From: Norana najaformis
Taxonomy: Eukaryota > Annelida > Clitellata > Crassiclitellata > Hormogastridae
Direction: 5' to 3'
Assembly (NCBI GenBank): GCA_964023275.1
Contig: OZ029913.1
Span: 57,912,358 to 57,976,357 of the forward strand
DNA: 64,000 nt
The translations under genes were made by a program, and so were the position numbers. Under the pieces are notes generated by a model. That model was not told the DNA's origin. It searched no databases and saw only the letters and a list, made by a program, of their open reading frames with translations. This document shows positions 14,606 to 27,885 of the stretch, in pieces. Within the stretch, counting starts at the first letter, position 1, and every line of letters starts with the position of its first letter.

Positions 14606-17600
14606 TCAGACTGACCAGTGCATGTAATTTGAAGCAAGTCCTCTAAACCCAGAAGTTGGACTCACAGAAGGCACTCGTATTTCTTTTGCATAGGCCCTTG
14701 AGCTGGTAAGGGCCTTCTCAAAGTCCTGGTCTTTGGGAACATCATTGCTTCTGATGACTTGCTGTTTACGTCCCAGCCAATGCCAGATTGTAATGTAACG
14801 TAATAGAGACAGTCCTTTGTAAACGTTGTCTGCAGACTGTTGTCTGTCACCAGAAAGAATTGTTACTGACGTTATCGCTTCTGTCTTAAATGTTCCTTCT
14901 AAAATGTTCTTCCATCCAGAATGCTTTCATATCAAATGTGCTCAACAGATGCCTTGTCTGATCTCTGTCCAAGTTTTCATCAATAAACTGATTCTTTTCT
15001 TGGTGCACCTCTGGAGTGCTTCATTTAGTTGAAGGATACCTGTCACCAGGCTGAAAGCATTTCATCATACACCAGTCTGTCAACTACTTCTTCATTTGTA
15101 ATTTTACTGGGGCACATTGTGGTTTTTGGGAATGGAGCAGAAAACTAGTCCAATTAATTTCTTATATTATAGCCATCAATTTGCCTGAAGAAACAATTTT
15201 AGTAGAAGCAATGAGCAGTTTTGTGTGCAGCGTGAAATTTCACCAGAACTACACAATACAGTAAAAACGACTACATGGCCATCAGTAAACTTTGTTCTTT
15301 GAGCGGTGGCATACTATTGAGTTTTTTTTTAATAAACCTTGGCTTACTAGGCTTTATGTGGTTGAGTTATGTATAGGTTAATTTATTCATTAGTGGTTTG
15401 TACTTCAAGGCAAATTTTAAAATTGTTGAACGTATTGTACTGATGGCTGAAGTTGTCTATAAACATTTGTTCTTAGCTGAGCTATCGGATTGTAAATTTC
15501 TGTACAGTTGTTTGTTGTTCATTTACTGTTTGTACACATGTTGATGTATTATGAGCATTTGTACATGTATGTATGTGTATATATGTATGTACAGTATTTG
15601 GGCATTTATGTTGCAATGTTTTAAGGACCTAACCAAACCAGTGTGCTCTAGAAACTTGTATGTCATCTGACTGTCTAGTCTGAGTGTTAATAGGTCCTGA
15701 CTAATTGTTTTGACTTTTGCTTTTTAATTTTATTTTTCATTGGTGAATTTAGAAAGTGATTTGATTATGGAGTGAATTATATTTAATTGCTTTTGTTTGT
15801 ACAAGAATGATTTGATTAGAAAATTAGTAATTGTAGGTGTTAATACATGAAGAAATGGAAAATTCGTTGGTTTGGCTCTTAGCAAGTGTTTGAAAGACGT
15901 TAAATCCTTTTAACGTCGCTGAATACCACTGAATATGGGTGCTTATGACTACTGGTCAAACTGGCAAAATATGAGAAAGACTTTGTAAGACTTTATTTAG
16001 AGTCATGCTGAAAAAACCACTTCAATAACCAAATACTGTCTGCCAACATGTTCTCTTTGAGTAATACCTTCGAACATTACAAACATGGATTCATGTAGAC
16101 CGGATCGACGTTTCAGCATCACTCAACACTCACTGATTGCTAAAGCTGAATCTCCATTTTAAGTATCAACTAAAGTTGTCATCCAGAAGGTAGAATTACA
16201 CTAATTACAGGGTGTGGTATGAGATCAGTAAATTCCGAGTCTATATTTTTTATCAACTGAAATAAGATAAGTTAGAGTTCTATTCTGTGTTTGATGAGTT
16301 GATCACAAAGTAAGATTTATATGGGTCCGTTATATATTTAAATCTCAGGCTAGTACGGTCCGTGGGGCAGCGGTGGTGAGGTATCTCACCTGATAAATTC
16401 ATTGCAAAATGAGTAGGGCTGAGCCATGTGGTCGCTATATAAAAACCTACACATTTACACACACACACACACACATATATAACATATATATATACATAGC
16501 CTGTTAAGTGCTGCCACATGACGCCTTTGGCACAGCTTGCTGTCTTGTGTTTGGGACCGATTTGGAACGTAAATCATCGACTAAAAATGGACGGAGAAAG
16601 TTTTGCATTAGAAAATAATCTTCAGCATTAGGGTAACAATCAGAGTTTCCTGTCCAACACTTTGATCCAACTGTGTTTGCTACATTTTCGTTATCCCATT
16701 AATTCTACCACCACATTTATTTAGGTCATGCTGTGAACGCGTTGGGAACCACAGATTCTATTTATATAGTATATGTGTTGGGACACGGCCATCTAAATAG
16801 GAGGTTCCTGTTTGGGAACGCTGTCGCAGAATGCGTCACCATGACGCCAATCCTGTACCTCCAGGATGCATATCTTCTGTATCGCACGCAACAAACTCGG
16901 TATTTCTTTTGCGCCTGAAGTTAGCATACTTAGTCGTGGCAAACATATTGTGTGTACAGGCGCCCAATCGAAGCAAAACTGATGGGCGATGCTGATTGGC
17001 CGAGGTTTTGTTTTGAGTCAAAAACCATATTGAGGTCAAGCAGACCGCGGACAATAAGTGCAACAAAGTGCTGGTCTAAATAATAGGCCTACTTCAAAAG
17101 TAAAAGTACGAAGTCCGTGGTACCGAGGATGTCGCCTGCATTGAAATAGGCGTAATCTTTATTCCAGGAGTAGTTCAGCTTCTATAGTTACTCGACTTAA
17201 GCAACAAAGACAAAGCCTATACGTTACACAGGACACCGATCTAGCTACCGCGTTTGCCAAGGAGCCTCTGTGCGTGAGGATCCCTGGTTCGCAACCCGAT
17301 CGTGGCTTATTTCAGAGATTTGAATCTCGTGCTAGCACAGTCCGTGCATGGGGACCTTACTTGGCCCATTCAAACAGGCAGCTGGGGTGAAGGATCTCAC
17401 CAGACCAATTCATTGAAAAATGAGCAGGGTCGAGGCCATACTGTTGCTATATAAAATCATGTACATTTACTGGATACTGGGCGACTGCAACTCACACTTC
17501 AAACGTGCTGCTCCAAGTCCTAACTGGAATAATTGTGCTAATCCCGGTCCTTAGGCCGGTAGGGCCTACAACATGCGGATGGGCGTTTGACCATATCACT

Positions 17601-18915
17601 ATTCCATGCATTAGCTCAAAAATCAACAGAAAACCCTCGTTATTACTTTTGTTAGGATTATATAAGGAGCCTTGTTTTAAGGGTCGCAAAGGTCAAAATC
17701 AGTTTTGATAGACGCTCAGTCAAAACATCCAACGCGTCTTTCTTCATGTGTCACTTCGTCTTGTACGAGTCACTCTTGTTCCTGTTTCTATCTCACGTTT
17801 CTGTTATCTGTTCTTCATTGGCCAGCTGCTTCTTACAGTTTGCTACAGTGACTGTGCGAAAAGGTCAAACTGGACTTCAACCATTGCTGTGGGGTTGGAA
17901 GTCCAGCTGAGTCCGCTCGGACTGTACAGCACAAATATACAGACTGTATGAGTAGTTTAAATGTACTCAGCCCGTGTTCCTACACTGATAATTGGGCCTA
18001 CAAATCACTCCAGCAGCTGGTCGGCTATTTCAAATCGACTGTCATTCGTTGCTTTAGGCCTAACTTGTCCGTGTTATCCTGCTAACATGGCCAAACGATT
18101 CTGTTAATTGTTTCCTCTTCCACGTTAACCGCGTATTACAAGAAATAAACAACACTGAGTTTGAAAGCTAGCGAGATTATAACTGAAAACGGATGTAGGT
18201 CAGTATATATATTTGTGCACGCGTGCGTTTGACTAAACACTGCTTATTACACTTAAATAATTGTACCGCTAGTTTGTAAGGAAGGAGCAAGTGTGAAATA
18301 TAACAAACTAAACGTACAAAACATTATTAAAAGTTATAGTATTTCCGATTTTTAATACTTCATTAAAAGTACTAAAACTTCTACTTAAATAGAGTAACGC
18401 TGTATTTCTACTTCGTCACTTTTCAGACAGATTTCTTGTTTCTGAAATCTTAAATTGCAGAGGTGAAAATCAGATTTGTCAGACACTCAGCCTACACAAA
18501 AAAATGTAAATTTGGCATGCAGTATAATGACATCTTATGGCAGCAAAGGCCGTTGACGTCGAGTAAAAAGAATTGTACAGTTTTAACTAAGTTACATGCC
18601 ATACATTGTTCAGGACGCGCGCTTAAAGGCTGTTGACCACCAACTGGAGTTGTCCCTTACTTTGGGATTATAATTAACCGTGCGCAACGCCATCTAACGA
18701 CACCTTGTATGACTAACGTCTTTGGCTTCGACTGTAATGGCGTCGGGTTGAATTTTCTGAGCGAAAAATTGCAAAATTTGTGCCTGGAATTTATTCTTCT
18801 CGACTTTGTTTTCCGTGATATACGGAATAAATAAACGCAGCGTGCGCAGCTTCTGCTGAAAGATCGAAAGAAGAGCAGTTTTACTGCAGAAGTCATCCCG
18901 TTTGGTTGCGCTCAT
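14606..18915 (-). CDS. Possible two-exon protein of unknown function
   Basis: Proposed exons on the minus strand: 18718-18915 (ATG at 18915, 66 codons, ending at a GTTAGT donor) and 14606-14836 (acceptor GACAACAG, 76 codons plus TGA). Both are phase 0, giving 142 residues if nothing lies between. Exon 1 starts MSATKRDDFCSKTALLSIFQ and continues with a Lys/Gln-rich helix-like stretch. Exon 2 contains YKGLSLLRYITIWHWLGRKQ and ALTSSRAYAKEIRVPS. The second exon has no internal ATG except near its end. I recognise no family. Supports are the charged, helix-like composition, good splice sites and a CpG-richer start region. Weaknesses are the 3.9-kb intron, an alternative acceptor two codons downstream and a GTGAGT inside the last exon. 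The stop lies 101 bases from the stop of the convergent C1orf53-like gene. Confidence 0.38.
14982..14987 (+). promoter_or_regulatory. Candidate poly(A) signal for the C1orf53-like gene
   Basis: AATAAA about 480 bases past the stop codon. If used, the transcript overlaps the last exon of the opposite-strand gene. Confidence 0.35.
15050..16330. other. AT-rich stretch; no gene seen
   Basis: No exon, SINE or tandem repeat that I can support. It would be intron of the proposed minus-strand gene. Confidence 0.3.
16330..16445 (+). repeat. SINE family D fragment
   Basis: CTAGTACGGTCCGTGG, CAGCGGTGGTGAGGTATCTC and ATTCATTGCAAAATGAG. A (CA)n(TA)n stretch follows at 16455-16495. Confidence 0.55.
17240..17480 (+). 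repeat. SINE family D, fuller copy
   Basis: Head GTGAGGATCCCTGGTTCGCA, then ATCGTGGCTTATTTCAGAGA, GGGGACCTTACTTGG, AGGATCTCACCAGACC and CTATATAAAATCATGTACAT. GGTTCGCAACC is a B-box-like element, so this family is probably tRNA-derived. Confidence 0.65.
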
Positions 18916-18960
18916 TTATTGTGCTGGACCCGTAAGCGAACAACAGTTCTACTCTCTTAA
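18540..18960. promoter_or_regulatory. CpG-richer region, candidate promoter
   Basis: CpG dinucleotides cluster here (GGACGCGCGC, CCGTGCGCAACGCC, GGCGTCGGG, CAGCGTGCGCAGC), unlike the flanks. It overlaps the start of the proposed minus-strand exon and lies about 1.8 kb upstream of the BEN-domain gene, so it could serve either or both. Confidence 0.35.
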
Positions 18961-20660
18961 CGAATTTGATCTGTGTGGCAGAAAAAAATCACTTTTAAAC
19001 GCCGCGGTTGAAATTTAAGTGTTTCGGAGCCGCGTTTTCAATTTAATATGATGCTTCTAGAAATTGAAAATCGAATTTAAGACAAGAATTGGTTTTATTG
19101 CTGTGTATTATTTTATTACAGTAGAAGTGGTTTGCATTTGATTCTATAGATGCACATCAGCTAGTAGTTGCAGCCAGTCATGCTTGTGGTTTAAGGTTTG
19201 TTTGAAGTAACAAACCCGTATGATGCTTGAATTTTGTTGCAAAATGTCTCCTGTATTTATGTGTAGTTTCTAGCCTTAGTTACCTCAAGTTTGGTGCAAG
19301 TCTATGATAGACAAAAATTTGAAATGTATTAATGCTAAATTGCCACATAGATTTGTATTTGTATAGCATTTCTTGATTGGTCATGTTGTTTAAACCATAT
19401 TGAAATTGTAAGCTGTATTGAAACTTATGAAGTTTTAAACATGAAAAGTCAGATCTGTTTCAAAAACAAAATTTCAGATTTATCTTGAATTTGTACTAGG
19501 TAAACAATTAACAAAATGTATCCTATCAACAGAAAACAAGAACTATTTAAATGCATTTACGCTTTGCAAAATTTTACCATGATCTTGGTTTGGTTAAATT
19601 GTAAATTTGACGATTAGGATCGTGATTTTCTCACCTGCAGTTGATATTAGGTAATTCAAGACGATGCTTTGTGTAGATATTGTGGATTACAGAATGAAAA
19701 TAAATGTGACTTATGAATGCAGATAAGGTTGTCTCAAGTTCTTAGAGTATAGAAAATATATGAAAAGAATGACTGCTTGGTAATTTTTCGTTTTGGGTTC
19801 CTGGATGGTTTCCATGGAACTTGGAGGAAGAACTCCCCAAGCTGATGTTGAAATGGAGCACTACACCTGTGAGCAGTGCTAGCACAGAAATTTAGCGTGT
19901 TTGCAAGCAATTATTCCTACTTTTGGGGTGCTTTCTTGTGAGATTCTGTATTATTTAATGATGTATATTTACATACAGTTTATATGCACTTGCTGTATTT
20001 CTACGCTAGTTCTTGTTACTAGTTCCACGGAAACTATCCAGGAGCCCAAAATGCAAAATGACCTGTGTTGGTGCTGGAAAAGTTGGAATTATGTTTTTAA
20101 TTATTAAATAAGGGCCTGCTTTGAGGTTGCTTGGTGTATACAACGCCAAGGGCTTGAAACACGAGCAGGCAGAGCATGTGGATTAAGTGCATATGATGGT
20201 TACTCTTTTTCTGCTGGGACAGGTAACCTCTGTGGCCTTGGCCTTCTGAAAAGTGCTTTTTTATTGGCAGCTATGATATATGTTGTGTTCTCTTTTTTGT
20301 ACTAACTTGACATCATGGTTAAGCTGTATGCCATGCATTTTCATATGCAATAGTAGTTCTTATTGAATTATCTGCCATTTTTTGTTGTGGAAAAAATCTG
20401 TGCTTTTCACAAATACACTTCTTATTCTACCTGTGCTATCCACTCCTGTTTCAGAATATTCTCCAATCTATGCACTGAATATGGTCGGAGCCAAATTGGG
20501 ACAACCTGTATAATTTCAGGTGCTGTTTTGACTACTTTAAAAATCTCCATGGTTGAAATTAGATTTAGAACACAGCAGGTCAATTATAAATGCTTAATAT
20601 ATAGTTATTGCTTGCAACAAAATTACATTACTGCTGCTGACAGTGAATTTTTGTTAATGA
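18961..20660. other. AT-rich stretch upstream of the BEN-domain gene
   Basis: No supported coding exon. It may contain 5' untranslated exons or the first intron of the BEN-domain gene. Confidence 0.3.
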
Positions 20661-20729
20661 ATGATTTTTGGTGGTAGGTTTTATCTGAACAGTAGTCTTC
20701 ATTGGCCACGAGCTTATTCAAGCCGTTCC

Positions 20730-23700
20730 ATGATGTTTCAACAATCTCGACAGATGCACACGATTGAGCCGATGGACTTTCTGACACATCAGAAGATGTC
20801 AGAAAGGATGTTGTCGCCGGCGCTTCAAAACATGGATGCAGCCCAGGCTGCAAAGCGGCAGAGGGTGGAAGCCAACAGCCAGGGTCCGAACTATGATCAC
20901 CTGCCAGTCAACTTCTTCCCAGTTGACACCACGGTCGTCGTTTCGAAAGCCGAGTACGAGCTGATGAGGCAGGAGGTGGTGAACCTCAAGCAGACCCTGA
21001 ACGAGTTCCGGAGCAGCGTTGAAGCGGAACTCGAGCAGCTGAAGAAGGAAAATAAGTTGCTGAAAAGTCAGGTCGCCAGATGCACGTGTGGATGTCGTAC
21101 AAGGCCAGCCAATCAGAATCAAACAAACGACAAGTCATCAGAAGACGACAGCAATTTGCAAACAAGCTTTGGTATTATTCTGTTATATTTAGTACTACTG
21201 TCGTTTGGCTGCTATTTTTATTTTGGTTTTTTTAGGAATATTGCTGTGTTCTTAAATAGCAGTGTGTGCATGAGATTTAGTATTATTTCCTTTGATGTAT
21301 AAACATAATCTTAGGTCTACTATTACTGATTTGGTGTTTGGTGTTAAAAATTCTATGCACTTAAAGTCTCCAAATGTTTTGCTACAAAACTGAAGCATAT
21401 ATAGGAGATATTGCTAAACTGAGCAAGTAAAAGAACATTCCTTGTATGGCTGTTGCAGACAAAAGTGTTGAAGATGATGCAGCATCTCCACCCAGAGCTT
21501 ATGCCGAGTTGCTAGAGAGAGAAAACAAGAGTCTACAGCAGAAGACCCACGAGCTAGAAAAACAGTTGCACCAGCTAAGAGCCACTAGTAGTAGAGCACC
21601 ACCTAGTGAGTAAAACTTTACTTGTTTATAGTTAATTTTGATTCTTCTATTAAAATAGTGTTATATACACTGGAGACTTGTTACAAGATGCTTTATTACA
21701 ACACAGATTCTGATGTAACAGGGTCATGGATCCCAAATGTAATTGACCTATAGACAATAAACTTGTTATAACATGCCTTTGTTATAAGGCAGTTATTCAT
21801 TTGGTTTCCAAAGACATCATTATAACAAGTTTCTAGTGTAATTGTTAGACAGCAGAGTTCAGTGTTTTTGGTTAAATAGGAAGTTTTTAGAATTTGATAA
21901 TGTTAGTATTTCTAGTTTGTATTAGGTATCTGATTATAGTAGCACTACCATCTGTAGCAACAATTACTGCTGCTTTTAGCTTAAGATCGTGAATCAAACA
22001 AAGTGTTTATCTATTTTCTTTGCTACTTTTTTAACGGCAGGTAATTTGAATTGTACAGGATGTTGTTCTAAACGGATGAAGTCGAGCTAAATAATGTAAT
22101 TCTTCAGTTTGTTGTTACGTTTTTGGGACTGTTGACCTAGTTTGTCACCCAGTGTGATGCACTGAAGAGCCCTGCTTGTAGCAGAAAATGAATTGATTAA
22201 TAGAATGTACTTGAGAACAATGCTTGTAATAGAAAATGAATTTAATAATAGAATGTTGCTGTTTATTTCCAGAGTTTCACGCCTGTCCAAGTTAAATCAT
22301 TGATTCTTATGTTACATGCATATATTGCTGTATTATTTTTGTAAGTTACATAAATTACAGTGTTATTTGACTTTGATGTTTTTCTGGAATTAGATATTCT
22401 GCCATGTCCCTTTTGTTGAAAAATCACCATCTGGTCAATGACAGGAAAATGGCAAATCAGAATGTCTTTTGTCCAAACTCTGCATTGTTTTTTTTGAATT
22501 TGCTCCGTCTCCTCTTTGCTCTATTTACTGCCTTAATTTTGCCCAGTGCGACTTACAATGAGCATTATGCTTTGGTTAGTTCCCAGCTCACAAGCAATGA
22601 CGTTTTTCCGTGAATTGGTAGCATACTACACCCTTCTCGAATCGGGTGTTGATTCGGGCCCATCTGCAAACGGAAAAACTACCTACAATGCGGTCAATTC
22701 AATCGACAATCAGCAGGACAAGGCCAGCTCGTTTGGAGGAATGGGTTTTGATCCACACATGTTTGCAACAAATATACCATCATCCTGCTCCATCTATGGA
22801 AATATGGTAAGATTTGACAGTTTCTGCTCACTTTCTGCAGTTTTGTTGCATATGAAAAAGCACCTTATAATGAGACTTGGTTAAAATGAAGCTGAACTAA
22901 TCGAATCTAATGACTCTTTATATCACTGTTATCATTATGCATATGGCAACAGTCAGTGGTCGCTTAGATTTCTGATCAGATTTGGTATGCACGTCCCTGA
23001 CTGCATTCTGTCAGATTTCATGCTTGAATGAAGAGTATTATGAGGATGCTTTGGTGTAGTTTGTTTGTTTGTTGCTACAAATTAAATAAAGTTTCTTTAA
23101 TAAGACTGCCATTGTAGCAATAATTGTGCTGTATATATTTTAGCCTAATATATAAGGAATAAGCTAGAGTAAATAGCAAATAAATTGAAAGAAACGTAAA
23201 CATTTGCAACTTGGCATTTTTAAAGCTGCCTGAATTTTGAATTGATAAATTTCTTTCTCCATGTAGTTATGAAGTTGTTAATGTAGTCGGAGTATAGGAA
23301 GAAATGGGCAAATGCTGAAACAATTTGTCTGTAATTTATCATCTGAACAGTTAATAATTAGTTTATTCAGGTCTTCCTGACACAAGGTGCTGTAATTAAT
23401 AATTTTTGTGCATTCAGAAACTACGCTGTTGTACAGTTGTTTTATATTACTTTGTGTTTTAGCCAGAAGCATTTGATGTTGAGAAGGGCCTTCAAGTTCA
23501 ACTGCTCCCAAACTACAATGTATGGGTCAGCAAGTCAAAACTGCAGTTAATACTGAAGGAGGCTTCATCAGTCAAGGAGGGAGCACAGTTGTTTGTTCTA
23601 CGTCGACTCATCCCGCTGGTTTTCACCTGGGAGGAACTGGCTGCCTCTCGTGGCCAAGGTCTCAACTGCAAGTCAACAGATGATATCCTGACCAAGGACC

Positions 23701-24453
23701 CTCTGGACCCAACAAAAGTCCTTGTCTGCAAAGGTAAGAAGACTTAATTTAAGAAAGGTATTATATAATGTTTCTAGTTTTTCTGACGCACATTTTGAAG
23801 TTCTGTTTAACGTCGCTGGTTGATGTAACCTTTGTGTAACATCATGGTTTACAAATTGAAAAATTATAACTGGAATCTTCTTCTTAATGTGAATCTTTGG
23901 TTTGCTTTAGATCTAAACAGAAGTAAAACTACAATTCATCGTAGTCATTTTGGGCTAGGTTTGAATCATATTTGATGAGTTAATTTACCTAACATGTACT
24001 TAAAAATTTAAAATGCACTGTCTAATTTAGCTTAAAATATTTTTCAAAATGTAAAGCAGGCTTAAGGGCTGAACATAGATATACAAAATTTTTTGTCAGT
24101 GTTTTGTTTGGTCTGGAACAAAGAATGCATGTACAGAATTTAGAGCTGATTTTGGCTTTACATGTTAAACTAGTGTGGCTGCTGTCCTGTATTACGGCTG
24201 CTAAGTTTCTTGTGCTTTTGTTTCAGCATACATGAGAAAGTTTTGCCTGGAAAGTGGCCAGCCAGAACCGCCCGAGAAGTCGATCAACGAAACCTTTTCA
24301 CATCAGGTAAACTATGCCCGCCGGAAATTCAAGCGTGGCAAAGTGTCGGACGTGATCCCAGCGCCACACGATGAAAGCCATCAGGGCATAAATGACGATT
24401 CGTTCAACCAATCGCAGTGCCAGGACAACAACAACCCTCCACACCTAAACTGA
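20730..24453 (+). CDS. Coiled-coil and BEN-domain protein
   Basis: Five-exon model: 20730-21171, 21459-21605, 22580-22806 (or from 22622), 23463-23733, 24227-24453; 437 residues (423 with the alternative acceptor). Phases match at every junction. Exon 1 follows an acceptor at about 20675 and has ATG at 20730. It carries a nuclear-type KRQRVE patch and a coiled coil (EYELMRQEVVNLKQTLNEF onward), then CTCGCR. Exon 2 adds a second short coiled coil (YAELLERENKSLQQ). Exons 4-5 hold the BEN domain: VWVSKSKLQLIL, AQLFVLRRLIPLVFTWEELA, a DPLDPTKVLVCKAYMRKFC segment split by the intron, and NYARRKFKRGK. BEN domains bind DNA or chromatin partners, often in repressors; a nuclear role is inferred. The layout of coiled coil before a single C-terminal BEN domain is like BEND5 or NACC-type proteins, but I cannot assign an orthologue. 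Confidence 0.8.
22895..23030 (+). repeat. SINE family G fragment in BEN-gene intron
   Basis: AATCGAATCTAATGACTC, TATATCACTGTTATCATTAT and GCAACAGTCAGTGGTCGC. Confidence 0.45.
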
Positions 24454-27010
24454 TAAGGGTCACCAGGAGGATGCGTTGATTGCGTGATGCAGATTCTGAC
24501 CAAAACAGAGACTAGATGTGTAACAAAGTGGCGATAGAGAGGACGTGGTCCACGTGTACTCCAAGACCGTGTTAAAATACCTGAACATCAAAATAACTCA
24601 AAACCTGTACAGCAGGAACTGGTTTCTCCAAGGTGTCAAAATGCCAAAGTGAACATAACCATGTATTCCAGCAAACTGGAAGAAGTTTGTAATTGCCGTT
24701 AAAATGATCACAAAGAAAACTTGGTAGCATTGACACCTTTTGTTTGGGACAGTGTCGGTCGAACATCTGGCCATGTGTAGCCTTTTAGATTGATGTAGAC
24801 AGACTGCGAAATGTGTTAGAAAGACTGATCAGTTAGCATAACCCTATTATTTATGTGACCTTTCTGTACATAAATCACAGCAGCTAAATGCTTCATTCAT
24901 ATTATATGGTGCTTAATACAGCGCTAAGTATGAACAGTGTTTCCCCTATTACCAAGGAATTTGATTGTTGTGGGTTGTATAATGACCATAGCTTCTTGGG
25001 ATTTTACGTTCTGAGTTGTGTGATCAAAGTTAATGAATAATGATCCAAGAGAGATGCCTCATACTTCTGTAAAAGTCGCAGAAGCTGGGTGTTCAGATGA
25101 TCTGAAGTTGAATTACGATTTCTACTGCCAAGAAGCTGGACCGCTTGAAATAAAAGCTTATATTGGGTTGTGTTGGGGTGTGTTACGGGCTATTGGTTGT
25201 TCTGACTTGCACTGAATGTAATTCTAACCAGAGGTTTGATTGTTGGGCTCTGAACAAGGGGACATTGTTTAGTATTGGAAGTTTGTATGGGCAAATTCAG
25301 AAATGTTTGAGATGGTAGAGGTAGCATCTGTACTTGCTGTTCAGCAATAGCAAGTTAGCCACTGCTGACCTACTGCTGTAACATTTATATCATCGGTTGA
25401 TGTTACATGTATTCTGCTCACTCAACCAGTGACTGTTTGCTGAGCACGTCCCAGACATAGAGCTGCGACTCATCTCGATACTGTGTTAAAAATGGGACGA
25501 TTTGCATTGTGCTTAATGAATCTGAGTGAACATGTTTTGTATGTCCTGCAAACAGGAATATTTAAATAGAAACTGTCCTGGAAGTGGCTTTTTGTTTACG
25601 ATTAGAAGGCCTTTGAATTTTTTTCGTTTAGCGGGGAGGGTAAAAGCGAGAGACTGAAGCACCAGTGAATGAGCGTTTGTATTTTACGACACCTGTACAA
25701 TTTTGTCACTTGTAGCGTGTCTTTTTGTTTGAGGTTTTTGAACCATCAAACTTGTTTTTGGCCTAAGAACACTTAACCAGTTAAAATACGAAATGGCATA
25801 TAATATTTTATGTTAACAGGCCATGTGCTAGTCTAAAATCACCAGGAATGGTTGACATTAAGGCCAGCTGAAACAAAATAATATATGCAAAGGCATATTG
25901 TTAAAATATTTGAGATAATGCAGCTGAAATTTTTGGCCTTATAAATTAATATTTTATAGGTATTTGGTATGAGAATACAGTAAGTTAACTGGAAATTAAA
26001 ATTCTGGTAATATGTTTACAGTACTGCATTTTTGTGTTGCTTGTGTACCATCACACTGATGACGTTTACTGGAAGGGAGATTCTGATTTTTGCATTGGAT
26101 ACCTGTTCCATCCTGATTTTAGCATAATGCAAGTGCTGGCAGGGCTCGTGTTAGAAACTGAAAGGTGGGGTTTAATACTAAAAAGAGAATTGAACCATTA
26201 GAGCCAAAGCATTTTGTGTACATGCTGATGATCATGGCTGTTAACATTTTGGTTGCACAAAATCAGACTACAATTGTAATCAGGAGAGCTTCTCTAGCAC
26301 CATGTTTTATAATGCAAAGGTGTTGACTGTTGCTAGTTTCATTTATGACCTGTTACTGAAGAACATGAATGCATCAACAAACACATTAATACTTGGACTT
26401 AACTGAGCATTAAATTATGGAGTCTCAAAACTACAGTATTTACCAAACTTAATTACTGATGTATATTAAATTAATAGCAGAAAAGTGGAACTGTCAGACA
26501 TTTCCGATTACTTTCGTTGCTGTGAAATCTTTGATAGGACCTTACTAGGAAAGAAATAACAGTAAATGGAACAGTTAAAGAAACTATAGAAACAACAGGC
26601 GATGATTGCAAAGCTGTTAGTCTTTTTTATTAAATATGTTCCTTGTGAGCGTTTAGAACAGTTTCTTTCGCCTGGCTGACTCTCTTGGAGAGGGAAAGGC
26701 TTTTTGGCAGTCTGGAAAAAACCTGTGGAATTGTAGACCATTGGAAACTGGTGTCATGGCTTCGTGAAACCCAAGATCTCCTGAAATACAGTACCAGCTT
26801 TGCATGCTAATATTTGCATTGCAGTATGCATTTCCTATAGTAAAGTAATTAGTTACATGTGTCCTGTACTAAACATTCTGATTTATATAGCATATACCTG
26901 TACTACTGTAAATAACAGTTATCACATCAATTATTTTAAACCAATTTTTGTTTCATGAGAACGAGTCAGTTAGATATGTAGTCTAGGCTTAGGAATGTCA
27001 TTCAGTACGC
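24454..27010. other. Probable 3' UTR and flank of the BEN-domain gene
   Basis: No further exons are seen. AATAAA occurs at 25149 and is a candidate poly(A) signal. The rest is AT-rich without recognisable repeats until the LINE fragment at 27010. Confidence 0.4.
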
Positions 27011-27150
27011 CATTGTAATCTTGAGTGACCAAAGAAAGCTAAGTCATGGGAACAAGCTTATTCACAGGCGCTCAGTCAAAACAAAACTGACAGGCAAAAG
27101 GGTTCGGTTCCAGGTCAAGATCCAGGAGTCTGGAAGTTGGACGGCTACGG
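27010..27150 (-). mobile_element. LINE 3' end, family A
   Basis: AAAGCTAAGTCATGGGAACA, TTATTCACAGGCGCTCAGTC and GGTTCGGTTCCAGGTCAAGA; tail degenerate. Confidence 0.6.
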
Positions 27151-27564
27151 GGGGAAAAGGAAGACACTGAGTTAGACAGAATATGGACAATGAATTTTGT
27201 GGATGTGGCTTTATTCAAAACATACAAGAGCATCAAGGCTTTATTCCAAAAAAGGTGATATTTTAAGTCTTGAACAGACGAATGAATGAATATTAAGAGA
27301 TAAAATGCTAGGCATTAAAGAAAATTTGAGTCAGAGGCAATACTTGATTTAATCAGAATTTGCCCAGCACAAACTGACCAAAAAAGCAATCTGTACTTAG
27401 TAAAACCAAAAGCAAACGCTTAAATTTAGGAAATTTGTGCATTTGCTTTACAAACAAGTAACAGGCTCAACAAGACAGATTGCCCCCAACTCAAATACTT
27501 GACATCTGCCATGTCCATACGTTATTGATATGCTGCATGCGTTACAGTCTCAGAACAATATTAT

Positions 27565-27655
27565 TCTGGGTTGTAGGGCCGGGAGCGCCTCTGAGGAGTT
27601 TACCTCGAAGTGGCGCTTTATAAATTTTTCATTACATTACATTACAAAGCTGTTG
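27565..27655 (+). mobile_element. L2-like LINE 3' terminus fragment
   Basis: GGGAGCGCCTCTGAGGAGTT then GAAGTGGCGCTTTATAAATT and a TTTTTCATTACATTACATTA tail, the usual ending of L2-type elements. Confidence 0.5.
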
Positions 27656-27699
27656 TCACAAATCCTGGGTTACTAAATCTCAGTTCAAATGATAGCTGA

Positions 27700-27880
27700 A
27701 TCATAATCGTAAACTCTAAGTTTCTAGAGTGCTACTTAAAAGCTAAGCACAGGGCACCAGCTGATTCACGAGCGCTGTGTCAAGTCAGTGGGTTGTCCAA
27801 AGATGCTGTGTTAAGAACCAAGTCCGTTTGCCAGAAGACCAGAGAGAGAAGGGGGGGAGGAGCTGTTAGGGGTGGGTTGT
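27700..27880 (-). mobile_element. LINE 3' end, family B
   Basis: AATCGTAAACTCTAAG tail, GAGTGCTACTTAAAAGCTAA, GGCACCAGCTGATTCACG and GTTGTCCAAAGATGC. Same family as 52443 and, inverted, 7700. Confidence 0.6.
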
Positions 27881-27885
27881 GCTCC

